From Billgrantia aerodenitrificans (GTDB lineage Bacteria > Pseudomonadota > Gammaproteobacteria > Pseudomonadales > Halomonadaceae), in contig NZ_JABFTV010000004.1 in NCBI RefSeq assembly GCF_021404405.1, positions 310,001 to 374,000 on the forward strand: DNA of 64,000 nt. The letters run 5' to 3'. This document shows, piece by piece, positions 56,588-64,000 of the stretch. The notes under the pieces were generated by a model. It was given only the letters and a program-made list of their open reading frames with translations. It made no database searches and was not told the DNA's origin. How positions within the stretch are numbered: the stretch's first letter is position 1; each line of letters starts with the position of its first letter. Both the position numbers and the translations under genes were made by a program.

Positions 56588-58516
56588 TCAGGGTTGAGTC
56601 GCCGCTACTTCCGTTTGGGCGGCGGGCTCGACCCTGAGTCTTACGTTGACGAGGGTCAGGTTGTGTTCATCGAGAGCCAACTGGCAGGACGCATCCACGG
56701 TGCACTGCACGGCATCCTGGATCGGCTCGCCATCGGGTCCCTGCATCAGTTCCGCCAAGGCGGGCGATATCGCCAGCGTGGTGCGGCGATTGCCTTGGAT
56801 CTGCCTGTCGCTCGGCCGGGCGCTTTGCTGCAGGGTGTCGATCAGATCGCCTTCCAAGCGGAAGTGTCCTGGCGGGAGCTGCACCGCTTCACTCGTTCTG
56901 TTGTCGGCCATGGCGGCGGCGATCCAGCGGTCGAGCCTCTCCGGCTGTTGATTGCGCTCCCAGGTCTGGTCCCGGGCGATATGCAGCGACGTGCGGTCGG
57001 GTGGGGCCATCACACCGGTCGACAGGATCAGCACGAACAGCAGCACGCCGTAGGCAAAGCCATGCAGCAGGTGGCCCATTCGGCGTTGCCTGCGGGCCGC
57101 TGCTGGATCGTCCGGCTCGCCCGCCGAAATGCCCTGGCGCGACCACTTCTGACGGTTGAAGCGGAAGCTGACATAGGTCTTCAGCATCGCACCCCACACC
57201 TGGTTGTAATAGATCAGCGGGATCCACAGCAGGCTGAAGCGCCCGCGCTGCCAGGCAAGGATCAGAGTGGCAATGCCGCGGGTCATCAGGATCCACAGCA
57301 CATAGGCGAAGAAGAACGAGGGCCTGATGAACAGCGATACCAGGGTCACCACAGTGGGCCCCACCAGCGTCGTCCACATGGAGAGTCGTTGATCGACCAG
57401 ACTCCACCAGGTGAACATGCCCATCGGGCGAGGCCCCAGCGCAATGGCGCGGTTACTGGTGCGCAGCATGTTGCCGTACCAGCGACGCATCAGGTCGGTG
57501 GTCGAGGCAAAGAAACGCCGCCGATCAGGCAGCTCCTCGAACCCCGTCACGTAGACGTCGGGAATGTAGAGCATGCGCCAGCCGTTCTTCAGCAGCCAGT
57601 ACCAGGACGACTTGTCGTCCCCCGAAAGAAACTTGAAGTTGCCGAAGCGCCAGTGGTCGACGTGGTCGCTCTCGATCAGCTCGATGAAGTCGGGCTGGGT
57701 CGCCAGGTCGGCGCGGAACACGCTGTAGCGGCCGGTAAGCACCAGCAGCCGACGCGATACCGACATCGAACTCATCATCAGGTGGCGCTGCGCATAGCGC
57801 AGGTCATACCACTCGCGGGTGGCGTCGTTACCGGTGACCTCGGCACGGTTGTTGGTAGTCAGTGCCCCCAGGTCGTCCTGTGCCGCGAAGAAGGAGAGCG
57901 AACGGGACAGCGTGCCCGGCTCGAGCCGGATATCGCCATCCATCGAGATCAGCAGCGATCCCGGCGCCGGCAGGCGCCGGGAGATCGCCCGCAGCACCTC
58001 GGCCATGGCCGAGCGCTTGCCGTCCCCCTTCTGGAACATGTAGCGCACTTCGACGTTCTGCGGCCAGCCGTGCTCGTCCATGACGTGGGTGATGACATCC
58101 ACGTCGGTACGGTCCGAGACGGAGGCGAAGATCGTCGTCGGCACGCCGTAGGCGTGAGCTTCCCTGACCAGGGCATCATAGACCTGGAAGTTGACCCGAG
58201 CCTCGATGCGGAACGAGGTGCACAGCACGAAAAGCTCCGGAGGCTTTTCGTGCTCGTCCACCGCATCGGCTTCGGCCCGCATGCGCGGGAAGATCACCCG
58301 GTTGTACCAGACCGAGCGGATTGCCTGCACTGCCCACCAGGAGTACCGCCAGATGGCAATCGTCCCGATGACGAAGAAGAAGTTCTGCGACTCGGGCGAA
58401 AACACATCCGTCGGCAGCTCGCTGACGATCAGGATCAGCAGCGCCATGCCGAACACGAAGGTAGTCAGCTCCGTGATTCGGCTGGCGACGGTGTGGTCGC
58501 GGGGAGTAGAGGACAT
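56588..58516 (-). CDS. Alg8-like processive glycosyltransferase with C-terminal extension
   Basis: The 642-residue inner-membrane protein has two N-terminal membrane segments, a GT2 domain with D-G-D (193-195), T-G-R-Y-S (261-265), G-D-D-K-S-S (299-304) and R-R-W-Y-G-N-M-L-R (344-352), then further membrane helices to about residue 500. This matches Alg8 and other beta-linked polymer synthases. Pseudomonas Alg8 is about 494 residues; here a further 130 or so residues follow the last helix and should be periplasmic. GAGGAG precedes the ATG. The donor is probably a UDP-uronate, judged from the neighbouring dehydrogenase. Confidence 0.9.
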   Translation of the reverse strand: MSSTPRDHTVASRITELTTFVFGMALLILIVSELPTDVFSPESQNFFFVIGTIAIWRYSWWAVQAIRSVWYNRVIFPRMRAEADAVDEHEKPPELFVLCTSFRIEARVNFQVYDALVREAHAYGVPTTIFASVSDRTDVDVITHVMDEHGWPQNVEVRYMFQKGDGKRSAMAEVLRAISRRLPAPGSLLISMDGDIRLEPGTLSRSLSFFAAQDDLGALTTNNRAEVTGNDATREWYDLRYAQRHLMMSSMSVSRRLLVLTGRYSVFRADLATQPDFIELIESDHVDHWRFGNFKFLSGDDKSSWYWLLKNGWRMLYIPDVYVTGFEELPDRRRFFASTTDLMRRWYGNMLRTSNRAIALGPRPMGMFTWWSLVDQRLSMWTTLVGPTVVTLVSLFIRPSFFFAYVLWILMTRGIATLILAWQRGRFSLLWIPLIYYNQVWGAMLKTYVSFRFNRQKWSRQGISAGEPDDPAAARRQRRMGHLLHGFAYGVLLFVLILSTGVMAPPDRTSLHIARDQTWERNQQPERLDRWIAAAMADNRTSEAVQLPPGHFRLEGDLIDTLQQSARPSDRQIQGNRRTTLAISPALAELMQGPDGEPIQDAVQCTVDASCQLALDEHNLTLVNVRLRVEPAAQTEVAATQP

Positions 58517-58525
58517 TGCAGCTCC

Positions 58526-59872
58526 TCACGCCAGCACGGGTCGTACGGAGTCGCCTCGACCGATACCGTAATAGGCGAGCCCGGCTCGCTTGACGGTATC
58601 GGGTTGGAAAAGGTTGCGACCATCGACCAGCACCGGCTCCTCGAGCTTGTCGTGCAGCTCGGCGAAGTCGATGGTGCGGAAGGCCTTCCATTCGGTGCAG
58701 ATCACCAGTGCATGGGCGCCCTCCAGGGTGTCGTCGCGACGTTCGGCCAGCACCAGGTCATCGCGCTCGCCATAGATACGGCGACACTCGTCGGAGGCTT
58801 CCGGGTCGTAGGCCTGGACACGCGCGCCGGCGTCCCACAGCGCTTCCATCAGCGCGCGGCTGGGCGCCTCGCGCATGTCGTCGGTATTGGGTTTGAAGGC
58901 CAGCCCCCAGATGGCGATGGTCTTGCCGGCAAGCTGGCCGTCGAAGGCCTGGCAGAGCTTCTCGAACAGCTTGTTCTTCTGTCGCGCATTGACCCGCTCC
59001 ACTGCCTTGATCATCTCGGCCGGATGACCGATCTCCTCGGCGGTGTGGGCCAGAGCCTTGACGTCCTTGGGGAAGCAGGAGCCACCGTAGCCGCAGCCGG
59101 GGTAGATGAAGCTGTAGCCGATGCGCGGGTCGGAGCCGATGCCATGGCGAACTTCCTCGACGTCGGCGCCAAGGCGCTCGGCGAGGTTGGCGACTTCGTT
59201 GATGAAGCTGATCTTGGTCGCCAGCATGGCGTTGGCGGCGTACTTGGTCAGCTCGGCGCTGCGCACGCCCATGAACATCATCTTGTCGCGCTGACGGTTA
59301 TAAGGGCCATAGCACTCCAGCATGGCCTGCTTGACGCGTTCCGAACCGGTGCCGACGACGATGCGCGAGCCGCGCGAGAAGTCTTCGATGGCGGCACCTT
59401 CCTTGAGGAATTCCGGATTGGAGCAGACGTCGAATTCTAGGCGCGCGCCGCGCTTCTCGAGCTCGGCGGCGATGGTGCGTTCCACCTTGCTGGCCGTGCC
59501 TACCGGCACGGTCGACTTGTCGACGACGACCTTGTAGTCGTTCATGTGCTGACCGATGGTTTCGGCGACTTTCAACACGTACTTGAGATCAGCGCTGCCA
59601 TCCTCGTCGGAGGGGGTGCCCACGGCGATGAACTGCAACAGACCGAATTCGACCGCCTTGGCGGCATCGGTGGTGAACTCGATACGGCCGGCAGCCTTGT
59701 TCTTGCCGATCAGATCTTCCAGGCCGGGCTCGTAGATGGGGATTTCGCCAGCATTCAGCCGTTCCACCTTGTCATGGTCGACATCCACGCACATGACCTG
59801 GTGGCCGACATCGGCCAAGCAGGCGCCGGTGACCAGTCCCACATAGCCTGATCCGAAGATGGTGATTTTCAT
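58526..59872 (-). CDS. ugd: UDP-glucose 6-dehydrogenase
   Basis: The ATG at 59872 gives 448 residues. The NAD motif is G-S-G-Y-V-G (7-12), the catalytic cysteine is C266 in [10 protein letters not shown], and K210 lies in [23 protein letters not shown] favours UDP-glucose over GDP-mannose dehydrogenase (AlgD), which has a different sequence there. It makes UDP-glucuronate. As first gene of the operon with an Alg8-like synthase, it points to a glucuronate-containing polymer. A frame extending upstream is not supported. Confidence 0.93.
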   Translation of the reverse strand: MKITIFGSGYVGLVTGACLADVGHQVMCVDVDHDKVERLNAGEIPIYEPGLEDLIGKNKAAGRIEFTTDAAKAVEFGLLQFIAVGTPSDEDGSADLKYVLKVAETIGQHMNDYKVVVDKSTVPVGTASKVERTIAAELEKRGARLEFDVCSNPEFLKEGAAIEDFSRGSRIVVGTGSERVKQAMLECYGPYNRQRDKMMFMGVRSAELTKYAANAMLATKISFINEVANLAERLGADVEEVRHGIGSDPRIGYSFIYPGCGYGGSCFPKDVKALAHTAEEIGHPAEMIKAVERVNARQKNKLFEKLCQAFDGQLAGKTIAIWGLAFKPNTDDMREAPSRALMEALWDAGARVQAYDPEASDECRRIYGERDDLVLAERRDDTLEGAHALVICTEWKAFRTIDFAELHDKLEEPVLVDGRNLFQPDTVKRAGLAYYGIGRGDSVRPVLA

Positions 59873-60074
59873 GATCGTCATCGCTCCTTGCAGTAATGCC
59901 CTGTTCATCCAATCAACGCCATCGCGCCGGTATTCACCGACGCTAACGGCGTACAGGGCTGGGTTTTCTTCGCTAGCGTGCCCTACGGTAGGCAACATCC
60001 ACGCCAACTGGAAAAAAGTCTTCCCAATCAGAGGGCTGGCGTGAAGATAAAGAATTGTTATCTGAAGTGGTGGC

Positions 60075-60089
60075 GCAATTGTGTCGCCA
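60075..60089 (-). promoter_or_regulatory. Sigma-54-like -24/-12 promoter of the exopolysaccharide operon
   Basis: On the minus strand TGGC, seven bases, then TTGC match the invariant parts of the sigma-54 consensus (TGGCACG-N4-TTGCW) with exact spacing; the three bases after TGGC and the W position deviate. The element is about 200 bp upstream of the ugd start. Part of it also belongs to an imperfect inverted repeat (60070-60090), so a repressor site is an alternative reading. Confidence 0.4.
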
Positions 60090-60127
60090 CTTGGAGACAT
60101 CTCAGGCGCAAAGTTCACTGAGCCTTG

Positions 60128-60147
60128 CAGATCAAGGGCTTGATCTG
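60128..60147. promoter_or_regulatory. Perfect 20-bp operator-like palindrome
   Basis: CAGATCAAG and CTTGATCTG are separated by two G (60128-60147). It lies about 40 bp upstream of the putative -24 element on the minus strand, a typical place for an enhancer-binding activator site. The 346-bp gap between ugd and the RimK-like gene otherwise shows no gene; it is relatively AT-rich near 60040-60060 and 60180-60215. Confidence 0.5.
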
Positions 60148-60218
60148 TCTCCTAACAGCGACAAGGATAGAAGGTGTTCGAGTAATCTATTGATGGAATT
60201 TGTTTTTTTGAGTAAGCC

Positions 60219-61724
60219 CTACTCGCTGGCCGATCTGGCCGCTACCCGGGCTTCCATGCGTGCCAGGAAGACGGCCATGATCCGCTCGTAGAGCTGGCGC
60301 CCGAGCCGAGCATCCTCGATGCCTGCATCCACGTTGGGGTTGTCGTTGACCTCGATGACCACGACCCGCTCTCCTGCCTGCTTGATGTCGACGCCATAGA
60401 GCCCACTACCTATCAGGCGAGTGGCTTTCAAGGCCGCCTTGATGACCGCAAGTGGCACCTCGGACGGGTCGTGAGTAGTGAAACCGCCGCTCTTTACGCG
60501 TGCTCCCGAGTGGTCGTAGATCTGCCAATGACCGCGGGCCATGTAATAGCGGCTTGCGAACAGCACCTGGCCGTCCAGCACGCCGATACGCCAGTCGTAC
60601 TCCGTGGGCAGCCACTCCTGCAGCAGCAGCAGGGCGGAGTCATCGAACAGCCGCTTGCTCTCGCGCTCGAGCTGCTCCAGCGATTCGACCTTGACCACGC
60701 CGCGGGAGAAGGAGCCGTCGGGAATCTTCAGCACCATGGGAAAGCTCATGCCGGCGACGCGCTCGGCCAGGGGGCGTCGGTCGCGGCGCTTGAGCAGGAT
60801 ACCCTCGGGCGCCGGCACCCCCCGCGCCCGAAGCAGAGCGTGCAGGTAGACCTTGTTAGTGCAGCGCAGGATATCCCGCGGCGAGTCGATCACCACTAAC
60901 CCCTCATGTTCGGCGAGCCGGGCCATGCGGTAGGTGTGATGGTCCAGCGCGGTGGTCTCGCGGATGAAGAGTCCGTCGAATTCCGCCAGCCGGCCGGCAT
61001 CGCGCCGGGTGATCAGCGAGACGTCGATGCCCAGCTTGCGGCCGGCGCGAATGAAGGCCTTCAGAGCACTGGTGTTGCTGGGTGGCATGGCCTCCTTGGG
61101 GTCGACGAGGATGGCCAGATCGAAGCGATAGCGGCGGCGCGCCGTGGGCGTGCGCCATACCTTGCGCGAGTGGCGGTTCAGCGCTGAGGCGAACAGGTCC
61201 TGCTCGTCGACGTTGAGATCGCGCAGCGCCACCGGCTTGAGGCGTGCCAGGCGCCACAGATCGTGGCGTCGCACCAAGCGTGCCTCGAGCAATGGGCAGG
61301 GCAGACGCTCGAACAGCTTGCGGGCTAGGCGGGCCAGCTCGGGCTCGAGACATTCGCCGAACAGCACCCGCAGCGTCACGCTGTCACCGGCGAGGCGGCC
61401 CTGGCGGGCCAGTTCACCCAAAAGCGGGGCCAAGGTATCCAATTGCAGATCGACCAGCGCCTTGCGTGACAACTCGTTGAGGGTCTCGACGCTCGGCAGG
61501 ACCCGCTGTCCGCGGGCCTGGGCGAGCAGCGAGACGTAGTAACCGGTACCCAGGTAGTCGAGTTCGCCGCACAGATTGATCACATGGGTGCTGCGATCCT
61601 GGTCGGCGGCACTGCGGTGACGGCGGTCCAGGGCGAGGAAGTCGTCAGCGCTGATCAGATCCTCGGAGGGGTAGTAGGGCTGCCAGTCTTCCTGTCGGTC
61701 GACGACGATTCGCAAGGGGCACAT
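60219..61724 (-). CDS. RimK-family ATP-grasp ligase with RLAN N-terminal domain
   Basis: The ATG at 61724, with AAGGA upstream, gives 501 residues. The N-terminal 180 or so residues resemble the RLAN (RimK-like ATP-grasp N-terminal) domain. The C-terminal half is a RimK-type ATP-grasp: P-x-V-L-K-I-P-D-G-S-F-S-R-G-V (phosphate loop), L-L-L-Q-E-W-L-P-T-E-Y-D-W-R-I-G-V-L-D-G, and the metal-binding V-V-I-E-V-N-D-N-P-N-V-D. RimK enzymes ligate amino acids such as glutamate to peptides, proteins or cofactors. A GNAT gene is divergent, a combination reported in amidoligase systems. The product is unknown. Confidence 0.87.
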   Translation of the reverse strand: MCPLRIVVDRQEDWQPYYPSEDLISADDFLALDRRHRSAADQDRSTHVINLCGELDYLGTGYYVSLLAQARGQRVLPSVETLNELSRKALVDLQLDTLAPLLGELARQGRLAGDSVTLRVLFGECLEPELARLARKLFERLPCPLLEARLVRRHDLWRLARLKPVALRDLNVDEQDLFASALNRHSRKVWRTPTARRRYRFDLAILVDPKEAMPPSNTSALKAFIRAGRKLGIDVSLITRRDAGRLAEFDGLFIRETTALDHHTYRMARLAEHEGLVVIDSPRDILRCTNKVYLHALLRARGVPAPEGILLKRRDRRPLAERVAGMSFPMVLKIPDGSFSRGVVKVESLEQLERESKRLFDDSALLLLQEWLPTEYDWRIGVLDGQVLFASRYYMARGHWQIYDHSGARVKSGGFTTHDPSEVPLAVIKAALKATRLIGSGLYGVDIKQAGERVVVIEVNDNPNVDAGIEDARLGRQLYERIMAVFLARMEARVAARSASE

Positions 61725-61828
61725 GGGTGAGTTCCTTTCGGTTGAAGACGACGGCAGGGTGCTGCCAGATGCCGCCAGCATGCCGTTGCAACTTCCTGTC
61801 GACAAGCGTATCGACTGGTGAAATGATT

Positions 61829-61868
61829 TCATGATCCCGACTCTCCAATAGCAGTGTCGGGATCATGA
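61829..61868. promoter_or_regulatory. 13-bp inverted repeat in the RimK/GNAT divergent promoter region
   Basis: TCATGATCCCGAC (61829-61841) and its exact complement GTCGGGATCATGA (61856-61868) flank a 14-nt spacer between the divergent starts at 61724 and 61917. It could be a regulator site controlling both genes or an RNA hairpin in a leader of the GNAT gene. Confidence 0.6.
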
Positions 61869-61916
61869 TCGTTTGCCTACGACACATGATGATTGCAGCC
61901 CGTTGCGGAGAGTTCG

Positions 61917-62399
61917 ATGAGCGTTACGTTGCGTCAGGCCCGTCCTCAGGATCTGGACGCACTCTATCGCCTGGAACAGCTGGCTTTCAGTGGCGACCGC
62001 TTCAGCCGCCGGCAGCTTTGGCATCTGTTGAATCGCGCTCATGCCGGGAACCTGCTTGCCGAAGCGGAGAATGGAAGGCTGCTGGGTTACGGCACCTTGC
62101 TGTTCCGGCGCGGCAGCCGTCGTGCCCGGCTCTACTCCTTCTGCGTTCACCCCGAGGCGCGTGGAAGCGGTCTGGGGCGTCGCCTGCTCGAAGCGCTGGA
62201 ACGCCTGGCCGTGGACCAGGGAGCCGAGGCGCTGGGGCTCGAGGTGAGAGCCGACAACCGTATCGCGCTGGGACTGTACCGCCGCATGGGGTTTCGCCTG
62301 GAGCGTTGGCTCGCTGATTACTACGAAGATGGCTGCGCCGGCTGGCAGATGGGCAAGTCGCTCATCGCAGCCGAAGATCCGGTTGAAGAAGCCTCCTAG
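61917..62399 (+). CDS. GNAT family N-acetyltransferase
   Basis: The ATG at 61917, six bases after GGAGAG, gives 160 residues. The acetyl-CoA binding motif A is [41 protein letters not shown] follows, as in RimI-like enzymes. It faces the RimK/RLAN gene, so it may acetylate the product or the same target. It is not expected to be ribosomal RimI, whose usual neighbours are missing. Confidence 0.9.
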   Translation: MSVTLRQARPQDLDALYRLEQLAFSGDRFSRRQLWHLLNRAHAGNLLAEAENGRLLGYGTLLFRRGSRRARLYSFCVHPEARGSGLGRRLLEALERLAVDQGAEALGLEVRADNRIALGLYRRMGFRLERWLADYYEDGCAGWQMGKSLIAAEDPVEEAS

Positions 62400-62461
62400 A
62401 CGCGCAGGGGACGCGTGGGGCTGGTAGACTTTGCGGCGTACCGGGCAAACAGGGAAAAGCC

Positions 62462-62947
62462 ATGCCTTCTTTCGATATCGTTTCCGAATACGACAAGCAC
62501 GAAGCCAGCAACGCGGTGGATCAGGCCAATCGCGAGGTCCAGAGCCGCTTCGACTTCAAGGGCGTAAAGGCCAGCTTCGAGTTGAACGGCGACACGGTGC
62601 TGCTCGAGGCCGAGGTCGATTTCCAGCTCAAGCAGATGCTCGACGTCTTGCGCAACCGCCTCATTGCCCGTGGCATCGATGCGCGCTGCATGGACGTGCA
62701 GGAGCCCGAGCTTTCCGGCGTGCGCGCCCGCCAGGAGGTCAAGCTCAAGCAGGGGCTGGAGCAGAAGGAGGCCAAGGACATCGTCAAGCGCATCAAGGAC
62801 AGCAAGCTCAAGGTACAGGCCCAGATTCAGGGCGAGAAGGTGCGCGTCACCGGCAAGAAGCGTGACGATCTGCAGGACGTGATCGCCATGCTGCGCGGCG
62901 AGGGCGGCCCCGACCTGGCACTTCAGTTCGACAATTTCCGCGACTGA
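62462..62947 (+). CDS. yajQ: YajQ family nucleotide-binding protein
   Basis: The 161-residue protein starts M-P-S-F-D-I-V-S-E and continues with R-F-D-F-K-G-V and [34 protein letters not shown], the YajQ family pattern (two swapped ferredoxin-like domains). Some members bind c-di-GMP, which would connect with the PilZ protein nearby, though the two loci are separate. GGGAAAAG precedes the ATG. Confidence 0.95.
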   Translation: MPSFDIVSEYDKHEASNAVDQANREVQSRFDFKGVKASFELNGDTVLLEAEVDFQLKQMLDVLRNRLIARGIDARCMDVQEPELSGVRARQEVKLKQGLEQKEAKDIVKRIKDSKLKVQAQIQGEKVRVTGKKRDDLQDVIAMLRGEGGPDLALQFDNFRD

Positions 62948-62992
62948 GCCCTTCGAGCTAGTCCTTCGAGCTAGTCCTTAGTGCATAGTGAC

Positions 62993-63021
62993 GGCTCGCC
63001 TCCGGGCGGGCTTTCTTTTTT
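62993..63021 (+). terminator. Rho-independent terminator after yajQ
   Basis: A GC-rich stem (about 62993-63000 with 63004-63011, one wobble) is followed by CTTTCTTTTTT. Just upstream a 13-bp sequence, CCTTCGAGCTAGT, is tandemly duplicated (62950-62975) directly after the yajQ stop. Confidence 0.85.
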
Positions 63022-63112
63022 CTAATGCGGCCATAGGGATGGCCGATTGGCTCGCACTGCCGAGATGCGCTTCAATGAGGAGAGCTGGCAACGCCGAATT
63101 GGAGCTACCTGC

Positions 63113-63517
63113 ATGCATTCGCTTCGACGCGCTCTCTATATCGCTCTGGCATGGGTCAGCTTTGGACTCGGGGTCATCGGCGTCTTCGTGCCGCTGATGC
63201 CGACGACCTGTTTCATGCTCCTGGCCGTCTGGGCGGCCTCTCGCGGTTCGCCGAGCTTCGCTCGGTGGATTCGCGAGCACCCGCGCTTCGGTCCCACCGT
63301 GGTGGCCTGGGAGGGCGAGCGCGCGATTCCTCGTCATGCCAAATGGCTTGCCGGTGGCATGCTGGCTTTCTCGATCCTGGTGCTCCTCTTCACTCTCAGT
63401 GCGGTGTGGCTGAAAGTGCTGCTGGTGAGCGGTCTGGCGCTGCTGGGGCTGTGGATCGCCACGCGCCCCGAACCCGTTCGGCTGGACGGCGACTCGGCGC
63501 GTTTCGTGCGGCGCTGA
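63113..63517 (+). CDS. DUF454 (YbaN) family inner-membrane protein
   Basis: The ATG at 63113, eight bases after GGAG, gives 134 residues. The N-terminal helix contains A-W-V-S-F-G-L-G-V-I-G-V-F-V-P-L-M-P-T-T-C-F-M-L-L-A, the YbaN/DUF454 hallmark. A cytoplasmic loop with W-I-R-E-H-P-R-F-G-P follows, then two more hydrophobic segments. Function is unknown for the family. Confidence 0.9.
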   Translation: MHSLRRALYIALAWVSFGLGVIGVFVPLMPTTCFMLLAVWAASRGSPSFARWIREHPRFGPTVVAWEGERAIPRHAKWLAGGMLAFSILVLLFTLSAVWLKVLLVSGLALLGLWIATRPEPVRLDGDSARFVRR

Positions 63518-63589
63518 CGCAATGCGCCTTTGAGGTTGGGGAGCCGCCAACCGTACAATGGGCGCCGACCATGGACAGGAGTCTTCCCG

Positions 63590-64000
63590 ATGTCTGAACC
63601 CAAGCCGACGTATCGCCACGACTATCGGCCCCCCGCTTACCGTGTGACCCATGTCGGGTTGACCTTCGAGCTCTATCCCGCGGCGACCCTCGTCAAGGCG
63701 AGCCTGCAGCTGGAGCGCAACCCTGAGTGCGAGCTCGATGAGCCACTCGAACTCGACGGCGAGCAACTGATCCTGAAGTCCATCGCCATCGATGGTCAGC
63801 CCCTCGCCGGCGACGAGTACACGCTCGGTGAGAGCGGGCTGACCGTACACCGTCCGCCCCAGCGTTTCCGCCTGGACACCGAAGTCGAGATCGCGCCCAA
63901 GGAGAACACGGCGCTTGAAGGCCTCTATCTTTCCAATGGCATGTACTGCACCCAGTGTGAGGCCGAGGGCTTCCGTCGTATCACCTACTACCCGGATCGC
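63590..64000 (+). CDS. pepN: Aminopeptidase N (3'-truncated by window end)
   Basis: The frame opens at ATG 63590, nine bases after AGGAG, and runs off the window after 137 codons. The visible N-terminal domain includes Y-R-H-D-Y-R-P-P-x-Y and ends with C-T-Q-C-E-A-E-G-F-R-R-I-T-Y-Y-P-D-R, diagnostic of E. coli-type PepN. The full protein is normally about 870 residues with an HExxH zinc site beyond this window. Confidence 0.95.
   Translation, partial: MSEPKPTYRHDYRPPAYRVTHVGLTFELYPAATLVKASLQLERNPECELDEPLELDGEQLILKSIAIDGQPLAGDEYTLGESGLTVHRPPQRFRLDTEVEIAPKENTALEGLYLSNGMYCTQCEAEGFRRITYYPDR

Noticed and set aside
56594..59440. Very long (948-codon) plus-strand frame opposite the exopolysaccharide genes, and similar long antisense frames at 18938-20569, 2973-4241 and 50645-52333
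   Set aside because: They mirror real genes with strong family motifs on the other strand, are low-complexity in composition and have no recognisable domains; expected in high-GC DNA.
58526..59872. AlgD (GDP-mannose 6-dehydrogenase)
   Set aside because: Sequence around the substrate loop ([14 protein letters not shown]) and the catalytic region fit UDP-glucose dehydrogenase better, despite the alginate-like neighbours.

Overview
The window looks like chromosomal DNA of a halophilic gammaproteobacterium, most likely Halomonas or a close relative in the Halomonadaceae. The evidence is the high GC content, the protein similarities I recognise, and gammaproteobacterial gene orders: cmoAB, parE-parC-serB, epmB/efp/epmA, psd-sulfurtransferase-rsgA facing orn, queG facing nnr-tsaE-amiC-mutL-miaA-hfq-hflX-hflK-hflC, then hisZ-purA. 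I see no rRNA, tRNA, CRISPR array, prophage or intact transposon.

Bases 1-8539 hold a catabolic island: the end of a family 5 solute-binding protein, two permeases and a double-ATPase of a peptide/opine-type ABC importer, a short AraC-type regulator, a PLP-dependent threonine-dehydratase-like enzyme, an ornithine cyclodeaminase-family protein and an M20D amidohydrolase. The dehydratase and cyclodeaminase genes look poorer in GC than the rest. Bases 8640-11658 are an iron/siderophore ABC importer behind a promoter with a good Fur-box match. Bases 11735-16317 carry a haloacid dehalogenase-like gene, cmoA/cmoB and pgi. A possible IS200/IS605-type end hairpin lies between the dehalogenase and cmoB.

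Bases 16373-26428 contain yqiA, topoisomerase IV (parE, parC), serB, a TIGR02647-type small protein, an SDR oxidoreductase, a bacterial voltage-gated sodium channel homologue and a protealysin-emfourin pair. Bases 26461-28482 are leuA preceded by a leucine-rich leader peptide and terminator that were not previously called as a gene. Bases 28624-31519 are the elongation factor P modification cluster. Bases 31730-50035 are housekeeping genes as listed above.

Bases 50165-59872 (minus strand) form a six-gene exopolysaccharide operon: UDP-glucose dehydrogenase, an Alg8-like synthase with an unusual C-terminal extension, an Alg44-like PilZ/membrane-fusion protein, a PL14-like lyase, a PL5-like lyase and an 877-residue Sel1-repeat lipoprotein. 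It resembles alginate machinery but uses a UDP-glucuronate-forming enzyme, and the AlgE/AlgG/AlgX/AlgI/J/F genes are absent, so a c-di-GMP-controlled polyglucuronate-type polymer is a reasonable hypothesis. A sigma-54-like promoter and a perfect 20-bp palindrome lie upstream. The window ends with a RimK-type ATP-grasp/GNAT divergent pair, a YajQ family gene, a DUF454 (YbaN) membrane protein and the start of pepN.

The most interesting non-coding signal is a dispersed structured repeat of about 100-190 bp. It occurs four times (after parE, epmB, efp and orn), always just 3' of a stop codon and in the sense orientation. Two enclosing stems covary between copies, and two hairpins present NGGA tetraloops, one of them inside an invariant core. 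A differently sequenced but similarly built element lies between the psd and sulfurtransferase genes.
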